Shown one piece after another: positions 46,500-58,085 of a stretch of DNA of 64,000 nt; within the stretch, counting starts at the first letter, position 1, and each line of letters starts with the position of its first letter. The DNA lies in contig CM033745.1 of the NCBI GenBank assembly GCA_019671005.1, positions 21,609,795 to 21,673,794 on the forward strand, written 5' to 3'. The position numbers and the translations under genes are program-made. This DNA comes from Hibiscus mutabilis. Lineage: Eukaryota; Streptophyta; Magnoliopsida; Malvales; Malvaceae. The notes under the pieces are model-generated. The model was not told the DNA's origin, ran no database searches, and was given only the letters and a program-made list of their open reading frames with translations.

Positions 46500-49095
46500 G
46501 CCTTCAACCCTACATATGGTACATATTTTTCTTTGTCCTTTCTCTCTGTGATGAAGATACATACTGGTGTAGATGTGAGTCGATCTAGGTCAGCTAGTTG
46601 AAGTTCTACAGAGTGTAAGATCCGGTAACCATTTTTCATACTCCACTGACAGCCAATACATTGAATTCGAGATTGTGGGAACTTAATTCTGTAAATATCT
46701 AACATCTGGTTGAGACTGAAGCATTCATCAACATATGTGTACGGGTCAACATTGGTGAACATACATGCTGCAACTGCATGAGCACATGGATATTGCCACG
46801 CCTGAAACTCGCCACAGTCACACCACCTACGTCTGAAATCTACTTGAAATACATTTGAATGGGGTGCTCCGTGTCGGGTTCTGGAACCAACAACAACAAA
46901 AGTCTCATTCAATCGGTCGAATGCGTGAACGGTCAGCGACGTTGCACTCTTCACATTATCATCCATTTTTGTCACAATATTAGGAGCCCAACATTATCTC
47001 TTGTTTATTAAGGACTGGACTTGCTTTCCTTTAACGACCAAACCTTAGCCAAACGGTAGTACGTCTCTGTCACCAAGCTTGCTATTGGGAAATGACGTGA
47101 TCCTTTCATTACACCATTTATGTACTCCACAAGGTTGGTTGTCATTAACCCATATCGTCTACCACATTCGTCATACGATTGGGCCCATCTTTCTCTCTCG
47201 ATATTGTTAGCCCAACTCCAAACACGTTCGCCGTATTTCTTTAAATTTTCCATACTCCTCTCAAATTCTGGCCATAGTAGTTGATACATTGTGCCATAAT
47301 ATATGTTGTTAGCATCAACAAAAATCAAAGCACATAACTGCATAGGCATATATAATTTTTTTTGAAAGAATGGTACTTACCCATGCTTAAAATCTTACTG
47401 CAAAGGTATTGATTTTTGAACTGCTCATAGTTGTTCTTACCGATGTGACGAACACAATATGCAGGGTATGCGTGCGAAGGTTTTCAACGACTTCCCTCTC
47501 GATTAATTGTTGCTTTGATACTTATCCCTCGATCAGAGATAATGTAGACCTCATCTTCTCGGGCGACATGGTCACGCAAATTGGTCAAAAAGAAATTCCA
47601 AGCTTTCATCGTCTCCCCCTTAACAATTGCGAATGCAATCAGAATGACATTGCTCTCACCATATGGTGCAATGGCATCCAACAATATATAAGAGTATCTC
47701 TCGTAAAGCTACGTTCTATCGACTTGGATCATACGTTTACAAAATGGAAAACCTTAAATGCATGGCTTGAACGCCCAAAATAGTCGATGAGAAATTGATA
47801 CCCATGAAGCAGTTGGCCTTGTCGATCATATGCATCCTTTGTTTGATACCTCACTATGGTGCCCGAGATGAAATGTGTCATTGCTATCAATAAAGCCGGT
47901 AGCTCATCATACGATTTATCGTAATCATCGTATATTGAATGCAATGCCTTATCCCTTGCACGCCACCCCTTCTTGTATTTTATTTGATATTCAAATTGTT
48001 GCCCAATGGTTGCCTGAATCGCTGAAACTGGAACCCTTGGATTTGCTTCGACCAACTTCATCACGTGATGGCTTATTACACTCGAGTCCAATTTGGTGTA
48101 GTCCTGGTCAATGGATGTTCGTAAACATGTGTGATTGCCATTGTATTTTGTGTCCTCACAGTGATCTATCTTCTTAAGCTTTGTTACTTGAATCTTCCAA
48201 TTGCACCCTTCTCCATATTTCACACACTTCGCAAAGAAAGTCCTCGGGGTAGATTCTGCAGCCGCGTAGTCCACATGCTGCATGATGCTATACTCTTTAA
48301 TTGCCAATATAGCTTCATCCTTTTTATTAAATTGAAGCCCTTAAATAATTCACCATACTGACTCGAAGTTAATTGGGGCATATTTGGGAATTGTTGCGCC
48401 CTTATTGCATCGAAATCCATCGAGTTCATATGAGTAGGAGGTTCATAGAATGTAATGTCACCCACGGTCAGAACGAATTCTCCAACACCGAAATTAGGGG
48501 CATCACCAACGCCATCAGGGAGCAAATCAGGATCCCCAATATCTTCATCTTCGCTTGAATCTTTAAATGACTCTCCCAATCGACCTCGTAGGTTCTCAAT
48601 ATTAGCATCAACAGTCGGCCCGTGTGATGCTGCATATGTCGATGGCCCACCTTGATAAAATCCACTAGATGTCTCAGTTGCCAACATTGTGACAAAACTG
48701 CCTTCGAACATATCAAATTCGTTTCCAAAACTCATTTGACTAGATTCCCCAACTGCGTTTCTGGATGGGCTAGGAATATCACGCATCTCAGCAAACAACT
48801 CGACATTTCGAATATCCATATAGTCATGCTCTACGATCATTATTCCCACATTTGTATTATCTTTGAGAGCTATTGTGGAATATTTGACTAGATTGTGACA
48901 TGTTAGCCACCGATACCGCAAACCATGAATCTGAGCTCCAATTTTCTCAGATATCTTCTCCTTCATTACTCGAAGTATGATTTCTTTTTCAAATCTCATC
49001 TTCGTAGGGCTTTCAGATTCAAATACAATACCGACATCAGTTTTCACCATTTTTCCATTGTAATGGGCAATCGCCACAAATCTGTTGTTGCTCAT
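46500..49095 (-). pseudogene. Mutator-like (MuDR family) transposase relic
   Basis: Transposase of a Mutator-like DNA element, read right to left. The N-terminal region (49095-48340) has an acidic middle (S-S-E-D-E-D). The Mutator DNA-binding region (48307-47730) contains Y-S-I-M-Q-H-V-D-Y-A and C-x8-C-x-W-like spacing. The catalytic MULE domain (47760-47410) has the first Asp in Q-V-D-R-T, a stop beside it, and I-S-D-R-G. A SWIM zinc finger (C-D-C-G-E-F ... C-A-H) is at about 46820-46760. Frameshifts at about 48330 and 47760 and a stop at about 47722 disable it. The C-terminus is replaced by LTR sequence at 46499. Terminal inverted repeats were not found. Confidence 0.85.
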
Positions 49096-49481
49096 TTTCT
49101 CTGCATGTTCGAAAAAAATATTTTCAATAATAATACAAAAATCAAAATGAACAACTACAATGTCACTAAACTTAGTTTTAAACTATAAATAACAATATTT
49201 TAGAACATACTACTTATTTAAAAAATTAATTTGAATATATATTCGAATACACTTTAAAAAACTATATTAATTTGTCAAAAATACTAATTACGATTTTTCC
49301 TACTACTATAATCATAAACAAAAATAAAACATTCATCGTTCTAACACAAAAAATAAATTTCAAACCGACTTACAATATTTTTTCCCACAACTTTCTTTTT
49401 CTGCTTCTTCTTCTCATTCTTTACTCAAATTTTTACTCAGTTTTTTCTCTAACAAATTACCTCCAACAATACCTATCTAAA

Positions 49482-49512
<31 letters not shown>

Positions 49513-50555
49513 CCCCTACATATGGTTTATCTGCACTAATAAGTTTCAAATCAAAATTTTTATACTACATATATATAATTTAAAATTATTATAACAATTA
49601 AAAAAACTCACCTTTTTAAGCACCCGAGGCATGCATGTGCATGCCACCCTGCATCACTACGTACCTGCCACCCCGCACTACCCTCTGCCGAACACTGTTT
49701 GAAGTCGGATAGAAATCAACCTGACTTTGGGTTAATTTTTTATTATTTTCTCAAAATCTACTATTTAAAGTTGGGTAGAAATCAAACCAACTTCTGATTT
49801 CTACAGTAAACAACCATAGATTGAGAAATAAACATGGTTCAACCATATTTTAGGGGGGAAATTCAACCACAATATTGCGGTCTTTTTCCCCTCATTTTTT
49901 GGATCATTTATGTGTATTTTTTATCAAAAAAGATTTTATTAAAACTGAAAGAACATCGTACAAACATAGAGCACCAAAGACACAGAATAAAAAGCTCGAA
50001 ACGAGCTAGACAATAAAATCAAAACATTGCCTAACATGGTGGTCGAAAATCCTAACTGGGAAAGAGCCTAAACAGGAAGATGAAGCTTCCAAGGCATAGG
50101 AGCGGAGCCGTGCGTCATGAACAACATCGGGTCCATCAAACAAAAGAGCTTTGGTGGCCGGATCAACCGACGGGTATTTTAAGGGGTCGAATTGATGTTG
50201 ACAACAAATGATAGGTAACTAAGGCCTTTTGAAACCAAACTCAACTCTTCAGGTGAACCACCATAATAGTTTAAAACTATCGAAGAGAGCAGATGCGGGG
50301 GAGCGAAACCAATGAGCCTCAACAAGAATGTCTGATGAGAGGGATGATGCAAATAAACTCTGACCCCTAACACCGTTGTCGAACCTGTACATCCAACAAA
50401 AGAGGATACAAGAAGTCAGCAAAGAAGAATAAAAGCCAACTGGGTGTGTTACTTAATAGTTGGGTGAGAGGGGCACATCATTTTTAACGGTTTAGACGAT
50501 GGGTCAAAAGTGGTAAAACAATGAAATCTTAAGGGACACTTTTGACAAACAAAAA
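49096..50555. other. AT-rich intergenic DNA; possible LINE tail
   Basis: No convincing gene. (TA)n microsatellite at 49482-49505. Read on the minus strand, 50170-49921 ends in GTTCTTTCAG, TTTTAATAAAATC and an A-rich tail, resembling the 3' end of a truncated LINE or a processed transcript; no RT domain is visible, so this is weak. Confidence 0.35.
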
Positions 50556-50998
50556 AGGTAAAGTACACAAATGGTCACTGAATTATCTCTAAAAGTATAA
50601 AATGATAATCAAACTTTCAAATGTCACATAATGGATATTAAACTTTAATTTTTATTACAAAATAGTCACTGAGCCGTTAACTATTGTTAATTAGGTAACG
50701 TGACAGCTACAAAAAATTGAATAATATAATATTTAATCATCCATTTTGACACATTTAATCAATTTATTTCTAAGTTAACCCTCATTATTAATGTCTAAAT
50801 TGATTGAATGTGTAAATATTGAGGATTAAATATGTTATTATGCAAAATTTCGTAACTGCCACGTCTCTTGGTTAACGACAGCCAGTGACCATTTTATAAT
50901 AAAAACTAAAATTTAATGACCATCATGTAATTTTTGAAAGTTTGATGACCATTTTATATTTTTAGAGATAGTTTAGTGACCATTTGTATACTTTACCC
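50556..50998. mobile_element. Long-TIR MITE (Mutator-like)
   Basis: 443 bp with inverted ends of about 115-120 bp that match over most positions: AGGTAAAGTACACAAATGG on the left and, read on the other strand, GGGTAAAGTATACAAATGG on the right. Later blocks also pair, for example ACTTTCAAATGTCACATAAT with ACTTTCAAAAATTACATGAT. No ORF. Long TIRs suggest a Mutator-type non-autonomous element. The flanks are A-rich, so a 9-bp target duplication cannot be confirmed. A related single end lies at 56265-56330. Confidence 0.75.
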
Positions 50999-52542
50999 AA
51001 AAAACTATAAAGCTCAAAATGTGAGTTCGGGTATAGTTCAAGAGACAATTTACTTATTAAGCCATTTTCTAAAATCTGGATTGAGAATGGAATTAGTTCA
51101 GTTTAGTAATATTTTTTATTTAGTAACCGTTTATGATAATTTGGATCATTATCAGTTCTTATATTAATTCTGAGTTTTAACTGAATCCAACAAGCGGTCT
51201 AGTGAAAAAACGGATAATATTTACTTTAGTAAATTTAAATTAATTATTTTATCTGCAAGATATGTGTATATTATCAAAAAATTAATAATATTTATAAATA
51301 GATACTGTCTTTTAATTACTTTTAGGCTGTTTTTTTTTTTTGAGTTTTGACTTATTTTGATAAGATGATTTTGAAGTTTGAACTCAAACAAAAATATACG
51401 TTTGACGATGATGAGTTAAATGTAACTTTAGTATTTTTCAAAAAAAAATGTAACTTTAGTAACTTCCTTCTTCAGTGAAAAATATTTCTGGCAACAGCTG
51501 CCATAAGCTTTCCACTTATACCTCCTGCCTCGATGGTCTTGATTGAGAAGGAAGGAGCGCATGAATATGTATTAGCTTAAAATCAACAAAAATCCTCGTA
51601 CGCTACTATTATGCCAATGACACTAAAAAAATTGAATTTTTACTCTAATTTTAAATTGTTAAGTTTAAAATTTAAAAATTAATATTTACATCTAGAGTTT
51701 AATATTTTAAACCTAAAATTTTAACCCTAAACTTTAATATTAAATTTTAAACTTAATTTTACAATATTAAAAATGTATGAAAACACTAAAAAACAAAATA
51801 TTTATTTTAGCTCAAAATACATGATTACATCGAGTTGGGCGATAATAAAAAAGTTAGCCAACTTCAAAAGCATGTGCTTTGTCTCTTTTGCTGATTTTGA
51901 AAGTATTTATTTTGCTACATTTAAAAGGTCATAACTCATAAAGATTTTACCTATATGATACCTGAACAAAGATCATTTACTCTTAATTATATTTTTATAT
52001 GTTTCACACTAAAAAATATTAAATTATACATTTTAAATTTTAAACACTACACTCTAAAAAAAATACATCATATCTTTAATTTCCTAAATTCTAACTATAA
52101 ATTTTAACTTTAAACCTTAAATTATAATTTTATTTTTTTAAATAAGGACACTCTCCTCCAAACTAATTAACCATAAATAAATTCTCCACCTCATTCTTGC
52201 TTCATGCCGGTTTAACTGATCAGTAGTCGACTTAGCCTTTCCGTCTATTAGGTTGACAATGAGATGCCACTTGTTGGAGTCTTTGATCCCAAAATTCCAA
52301 AACCATGAGGATGATCAATTGTCAGCTCAACAAACCCACCCAAAAAGTAAAATCCAAAGCTCACTCAGATGGTCAGGTTTCTAAATAATAAACCAACACA
52401 TAGCAAAATCTTGCCTACTGCGCATTGTGAGGTTGCCACATATGCCTTTTTGCATGCTCATCCCTAGTGCTATGCAGCCACGCAGCTATTTGCCCATACC
52501 CTTGTCACCTTCTCCCCCCCCCACTTTAACCCACTCCCCCCT
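50999..52542. other. AT-rich upstream region of the zinc-finger gene
   Basis: No gene. An imperfect inverted repeat of about 30 bp (51648-51675 against 51746-51776, TTAAGTTTAAAATTTAA type) may be a decayed MITE. From 52430 the composition becomes C-rich (CCTTCTCCCCCCCCCC at 52508-52522), as in the proximal promoters of some plant genes. Confidence 0.5.
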
Positions 52543-52549
52543 TATATAT
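52543..52549 (+). promoter_or_regulatory. TATA box of the CCCH zinc-finger gene
   Basis: TATATAT between C-rich stretches, 87 bases before the ATG. It predicts a transcription start near 52575 and a 5' UTR of about 60 bases. Confidence 0.6.
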
Positions 52550-52635
52550 CTAACCCCCCGATCTTCCTTCCTCACTCAATTCCATGCTCTCTCTTTCCCA
52601 CATCCAGATCTAAAACCAATATTCCTTTCTAAAAG

Positions 52636-53724
52636 ATGAACGCCGCTTGTGCTGACCAACAATACAAGTTCCTGCCTTCTCACCAAGTGCCTTTCAAAGA
52701 TATCGAGATCCCTCCGAGGAAACTCCTTTCCCCCGCCGCCATGCAAATTTCTCCTTACGAAGCTACCCTCGAGAAGTATCTCCTTTCCTACAGGAACAAC
52801 GATGAAGATGAAGACAATGACGCTGATCCCTATGCTGCTGACAATTTCCGCATGTATGAGTTCAAGGTGAGGAGGTGCACGAGGAGCAGGAGCCACGATT
52901 GGACCGACTGTCCCTTCGCTCATCCCGGAGAGAAGGCCCGCCGCCGTGATCCTCGTCTCTACACCTACTCCTCCACAGTCTGCTCCGACTTCCGTCGTGG
53001 CGGCGGATGTCCTCGTGGGGATGATTGTGATTTCGCGCATGGGGTGTTCGAGTGCTGGCTACACCCTACCCGGTACCGAACGGAGGCTTGTAAGGATGGC
53101 AAGAACTGCAAGCGCAAGGTTTGCTTTTTCGCTCACTCTTCCCGTGAGCTACGTCTCTTGCCTGCTGAGGCATCTCCAAAGTACAAGAATTCAGGCTCTT
53201 GCAGCTCTTCCCCGTTGAGCAGGAATAATAACTATTGCTGCTTGTTTTGTCACTCTGCTACCTCGTCTCCCACGAGTAGTCTCTTGGGTTTGTCTCATTT
53301 ATCGAGATCACCATCTTTGTCACCGCCATTGTCCCCTGTGAAGCAGCGGGCATCTCTAAATGGACTTTCACCCATTTCTAGGTACACTACTGATCGCTTG
53401 AGTAAGCTTGGAACCGAAACCATGAGTTACCAGCAGCAGCATGTGCTTAACGAGCTGATGAGCTCTTTGGAGAACATGAATTTCTGTGAAGCCTCTTCAC
53501 CTATGGCTGGCGGGAACAACAACCCGACTACAGCAAACATTCCCTGGCTCGACCTTCCACTGAAAGGTGAAGATCACCAGACACAGTTTTCTATGTCTCC
53601 TTCCTGGCCGAGTCCATCTGGCTCGGGAGAACATTTTGGTGCAAGTGATGAGAAGCGCAATGGAAATGTGGTGGGATGTGGTTCTGATCCCGATCTAGGG
53701 TGGGTGAATGAGCTGTTAATGTAG
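52636..53724 (+). CDS. Plant RR-type tandem CCCH zinc-finger protein (TZF family)
   Basis: The only intact gene seen: 362 codons, no intron, ATG 52636 to TAG 53722. An acidic stretch (residues 54-64) precedes the plant-specific Arg-rich motif C81-x5-H87-x4-C92-x3-H96, then the tandem zinc finger C116-x8-C125-x5-C131-x3-H135, a 16-residue spacer, C152-x5-C158-x4-C163-x3-H167, which is exactly the plant RR-TZF spacing. The C-terminal half is Ser/Pro-rich, with L-D-L-P-L (305-309, EAR-like) and a hydrophobic end. Arabidopsis members of this family (TZF1-TZF3 group by size and layout) bind AU-rich RNA, move between nucleus and cytoplasmic granules, and act in hormone and stress responses. The RNA target here is unknown. 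Family assignment is firm; orthology to a particular member is not. Confidence 0.95.
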   Translation: MNAACADQQYKFLPSHQVPFKDIEIPPRKLLSPAAMQISPYEATLEKYLLSYRNNDEDEDNDADPYAADNFRMYEFKVRRCTRSRSHDWTDCPFAHPGEKARRRDPRLYTYSSTVCSDFRRGGGCPRGDDCDFAHGVFECWLHPTRYRTEACKDGKNCKRKVCFFAHSSRELRLLPAEASPKYKNSGSCSSSPLSRNNNYCCLFCHSATSSPTSSLLGLSHLSRSPSLSPPLSPVKQRASLNGLSPISRYTTDRLSKLGTETMSYQQQHVLNELMSSLENMNFCEASSPMAGGNNNPTTANIPWLDLPLKGEDHQTQFSMSPSWPSPSGSGEHFGASDEKRNGNVVGCGSDPDLGWVNELLM

Positions 53725-55810
53725 AGAGGACGATGACCATGTGGGAATGCAGTCATGGAACAGCCGTACCTATATCTATCTATCAGAATATCTGATATTC
53801 AAAGTGTATATAAATGTGCGATTGCTGATCTGATTATTGGTTCAAGCCCCCTCGATTGTCAGATGGTTAAGTTCGTTCGAGTTTGCTTTAATACTGTGAC
53901 ACTTTTTTGAGGGTAAGGACTTTCCAAGTGATGTGGTATATGTATGAATTATGATGATCTTCCTTCGAATTTTATGTAACAAAAACTTCTGAACTATTGA
54001 AGAGCATCTTTTATTCCTGTCAAGTCTACAAAGTAAACATCATCCAGCGCGTAACGTAAGTGTAGCCCACGTGATACTGGGTCTTAAAATCACATGCTTA
54101 AAATGGAACATGACGCCTAAGCGTAAATCTGAGAGGAACACCTGGCGAACATGCAAGAGCTAACTGCTAAGGTGGCTCCGGCAACTCCATCATTGTGGAG
54201 GAGAGAGGTGAAGGATTCTCAGGTTCAGAGGAATCCTTTTATTTGCGGAACTCAAACATGAACTTCCTTTGGAAGGTTGCATAACTATAATTAATTTTCA
54301 CAAAAAAAATTAATATCTATTTTACCCTCTAAAACATCAATTACGCCCTTCGGATTTATTTTAATTAATGAACGTTTGGTGAACATAATAAAATGAACAC
54401 ATTATTTAAACATTATCTATTTCTATTAAAAACAAAATTTACACGATTAATATGTTATTAATCATGAACACTTCTACTTTTCTGCTCAAATAGCAAGGAG
54501 AGCTTTTCAGTTCCGATTGCATATGTTAAAATTTTCTTTTTAAGTCTGTATTTACTTGATCAATATAACAATAACACTTTTAGTCTTGAATTACACTACA
54601 CGAATTTTTCTTTTCTTATAGCATATTTTCTCCTTGTCACGTCGATCATTGATATGTCCATCTTTCAATGTTTTTACACAATTTTCGATCAAGTTCACGT
54701 CTGTAAATTTTTCGGTTCAACACCGACAAATTGGACCAACGCTTATCGATTATAAACTGAAATTTTTGATTCATCACTGTAAACTCTTCAAAATTGTTGA
54801 TCTTACTTTAGCCAATTGTTCGGTCTTAGATACGAATTTGCTGATCTTTATATTCAGCGACAGAAATGAAGTTAGAATTTGGTTTTAAAAAGATAAAACA
54901 TAAATTTTTAAAAATAAAAGCTAAAAAATAAGATTTGAACTGATGAGATGAGAAATAATTTGAACTTTTACTTACGAGAACGTTGTAAGGATTTGAACTG
55001 ACGAGATGAGAAATAATTGATACTTTTATCCACGAGAACGGGATGAGAGAAATTTTATCATCGAAATTTAAATAGGAATGGGAATGAGATTGTTGTATCT
55101 AAATCGTGATGATAATCGAACTGTAACTGTATAAATAACCGTATGGATCTCAAGAAAAATTTGCAAAGATCCCTGATATTTTGTAAGATTTTTTTAAAAA
55201 ATATACTTATTTATTTATATACCCCTAATATATATCTTAATAAAAAAATTAACTATATTATTACATCTTTAACTTTCTCTCAAACCTAGCCACACTCAAC
55301 TTTCTCACATGTTTTTATCTTAGTTTCTAGATATAAGCTTAAACTATCGTCTAAATCTTCCTTAACACAACACACTTTCAATCTTCATCATCTTGTAACT
55401 AGTTCCAACTGAAGTATCCAAACTTTATATTTTAAATTAAATTGATCATTTATTTTGGTTAGTAAAATAATAATTTTGTTTAATTTTTGTGGGTATGGAA
55501 TTCTACAAAAACCGTAGAAATCCGCACAAGAAGGGTATGGGGACAAAAAAAATATTCGAAACATCTAATGGGAATTTTCAAAACCGCCACCGCAAATGTT
55601 GGGCACGGTGTGACAAATACAAAACCGTCTCCGCCCCACCCAATTCCCACCCCTACCCACTCCTTAATAACTTTATCACTGGTCAATGAGTTTGGGTGAT
55701 GAGTACCGTTCCATAGTTGTTGATCTTTACATTCACAACTCACCAGCAACCTATGTGGCACTAATATGGATAGGGATACAGAAACAAGGATAGAAAATGA
55801 TAATTTTTGA
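53725..55810. other. 3' flank of the zinc-finger gene and intergenic DNA
   Basis: The 3' UTR probably ends near 53970-54010 (ATTTTATGTAACAAAAAC), with no canonical AATAAA. Beyond it no gene is supported. An imperfect 52-bp direct repeat occurs at 54933-55039 (GATTTGAACTGA-GAGATGAG blocks). 55490-55700 has overlapping short ORFs in a C-rich segment without recognisable domain. Confidence 0.5.
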
Positions 55811-55930
55811 AATTATGAAGAGCTTGAAGCAAAAAAGGAAGAAGCACTACTGCTTGACAAGAAGGTCAAAGAGTTGGAAGATAAACTGCAATTAGCTGAA
55901 GCAAAAGAGAAGGACAGTTCATATTTTTAA
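55811..55930 (+). pseudogene. Coiled-coil exon-like fragment
   Basis: 39 codons to a TAA at 55928, very rich in Glu, Lys and Leu with heptad-like spacing (V-K-E-L-E-D-K-L-Q-L-A-E-A-K). Composition contrasts with its AT-rich surroundings and suggests a captured or decayed exon of a coiled-coil protein. No start codon or splice site is evident, and the source gene is not identified. Confidence 0.3.
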
Positions 55931-56663
55931 TCTCTTCTTGGCTCTTAGCCGGTCCTTTCATGTATGCTTCGGCTCCTCAATTAGGCAGAGAAAGCCATGA
56001 AAGAAAAGCTACGAAAATTGATACCTAGATTTACATGCTTCGGATTTCAAGTTGTGCAGCTTTCCAGTAAAATAATGGAATTTGGAGAAGGAGAAGAAAG
56101 ACAAGGGTTCACCTGTTATGATTAATCAGCTGAAAGTGGTACTTAAAGTATTGATTTTATCGAAGAAAATGAAAATTAACGACCAAGTTAGTATTTTTTA
56201 ACGGAAAGTAATGGGAGGGACTAAAATGAAAGTGAAATAAAAGTTGAGTGATCCTAATGAAAGTTTTAAAAGTTTGATGGCCAAAATGAAAGCGTCCTAA
56301 AAGTTCAGTGTTCACTGATGTACTTTACCCTATTTTTAATTCTAAAACTTATATATGATCATAATTTAATAAGATGATGACACATATTATCTTCTTATTG
56401 GATGAAAGAAATTAAAGAAATTAGAAAATGGGATTCACGAGAATTGAACAAACTTTTTTTTGAATAGTCTAAAGATGATTATAGGGTATTGAAGGTAGTA
56501 TATGTACATACATATTTTTAACCCTTTGACAATACACACACCTTATAGACAAAACGATTTGAACCTGAATCTCTAAAAATAAACATCATCCATTTTTCAG
56601 GTAAGTCTAGTTGTTGGTTCTGGAACAACCCTTTCTTTCACCACCGAATTCTACCAATATGAC
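55931..56663. other. Intergenic DNA with one MITE end
   Basis: No gene. 56265-56330 resembles one end of the MITE at 50556-50998 (GTTTGATGGCC ... TGTACTTTACCC), without a matching opposite end. Confidence 0.4.
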
Positions 56664-58024
56664 TGTTGGAGTATGCCCAAAGACCAATCATGAGATGGTT
56701 GTAGAAGACATACTTATTTTATCTTATTTATTAATATAAAGTCATTATTATTATTTTAGTTTTATTCTGTGCATCTATAAATAAAATGAATTATAATAAA
56801 GCCCTTAAATAATATAGTTATTCTTGAATGTCCTTAGTCGAGAATTATTGTGGGCATGGACAACAATAATGTTTTAAGACTAATATGTAGTTGATTGATG
56901 ATAAAGTATTGTCATTGACATGGAGATGTCAAAATCAATACATAAGTATGTGTTAGAGAACGACATACTAAACTGACCCACTATGAGCATGTTTCTTGGA
57001 TTATTATGTGACAGTCACAACATTGCTCATGGTGATAACTACATGTATGATCTTCAGACTTGAGATCACCATTATTTCAACATCGTTAGTGACATATTTT
57101 GATATGGTCAAGCGTGTGTCGTAATTGACTACACTATAAAGACTGATATTGGTTATGTCACAATCTATGTAGTGGAATATGGTTGATCAAGATAGGATTT
57201 GTCCCTCCTACATAATAAGAGTAATATCATAGGCCACTTGATTGATTGAGACTAGAAAATGCATGGTCATGCTCGAATAAATTGATATGGGATATCATAG
57301 TTATTCGTTTATAATAGTCTACTCAAGATATCAAGAAACATTAGATGGACTATACAAGTGTGACTATTTCATGAATTGTGTCCGATCTAGATATGAGGAT
57401 AAAAGGATGAAATACATAAAAGAAGTTAATCACGGAAAAGGTTAAATCGAACTACAACTTCATGTAACTTAGGTAGCAATAATGTATTGCTAGATGTCAC
57501 TCATTGCTTGTAATATTAGAATTGTTCTAGATATTACCGCTAATGTTACATGAACCTACAAGGGTCACACCTTATGATTAAAATGAACAAATATCGACTA
57601 GATAGCATGTGTACAAACTTTTTGTGCACGAAATAAGTAAAAGCCAAAATTATTATGATTATTAGAATTATAGATAATTTCGGTTATATATATTTTAATA
57701 CTAGATAATTAAAGTAATTATTAGATACTATTAAAATATATATATCCTAAAGAAATCTGATAGAAATAGAATCAAATTCTACATATTTAATTATATTCGG
57801 ATAAATATAATGTATATTTAAAGAATTCGAATTTAATTAGAATTAGGGTTTTAAATGTTATATAAAGACACGAGGTCTAGCAGCCATATGCATGCTTTTC
57901 GGAAAACCTCTCTAATAGTTAGAGAAGAAAAAATATTGTTCATTTTATTTGGGTGGACTGCGTAGAGGTCGGAACGCTGTTGTGATGACTCAAATTTAAT
58001 TTGAATTCTCCTACACTCTCTGCA
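56664..58024 (+). repeat. Probable solo LTR
   Basis: Begins TGTTGGAGTATGCCC and can end ...CTCTCTGCA at 58024, with TATATAAAG at 57860-57868 and no coding content. The opening words and AT-rich, ORF-free body resemble a widespread plant copia-type LTR. No PBS or polypurine tract adjoins it and no partner copy is in the window. ATGAC at 56659-56663 recurs at 57985-57989, but not next to a CA end, so the right border is uncertain. Confidence 0.45.
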
Positions 58025-58085
58025 GATTTTTAGATTTATTGAGGTAACGTTTTACCCTTTATCACTCCGAATTCGTCTCTTATAC

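Noticed and set aside
49272..49583. 103-codon Phe/Ile/Leu-rich ORF resembling a membrane protein
   Set aside because: Low-complexity AT-rich DNA including a TA microsatellite. Hydrophobicity follows from base composition.
55487..55761. Overlapping short ORFs on both strands near 55490-55760
   Set aside because: All arise from one C-rich stretch; none has a domain or a start context that stands out.
56659..57989. ATGAC repeated at 56659 and 57985 as a target duplication of the solo LTR
   Set aside because: The right copy is not preceded by a CA end, and a 5-base match over 1.3 kb is expected by chance.
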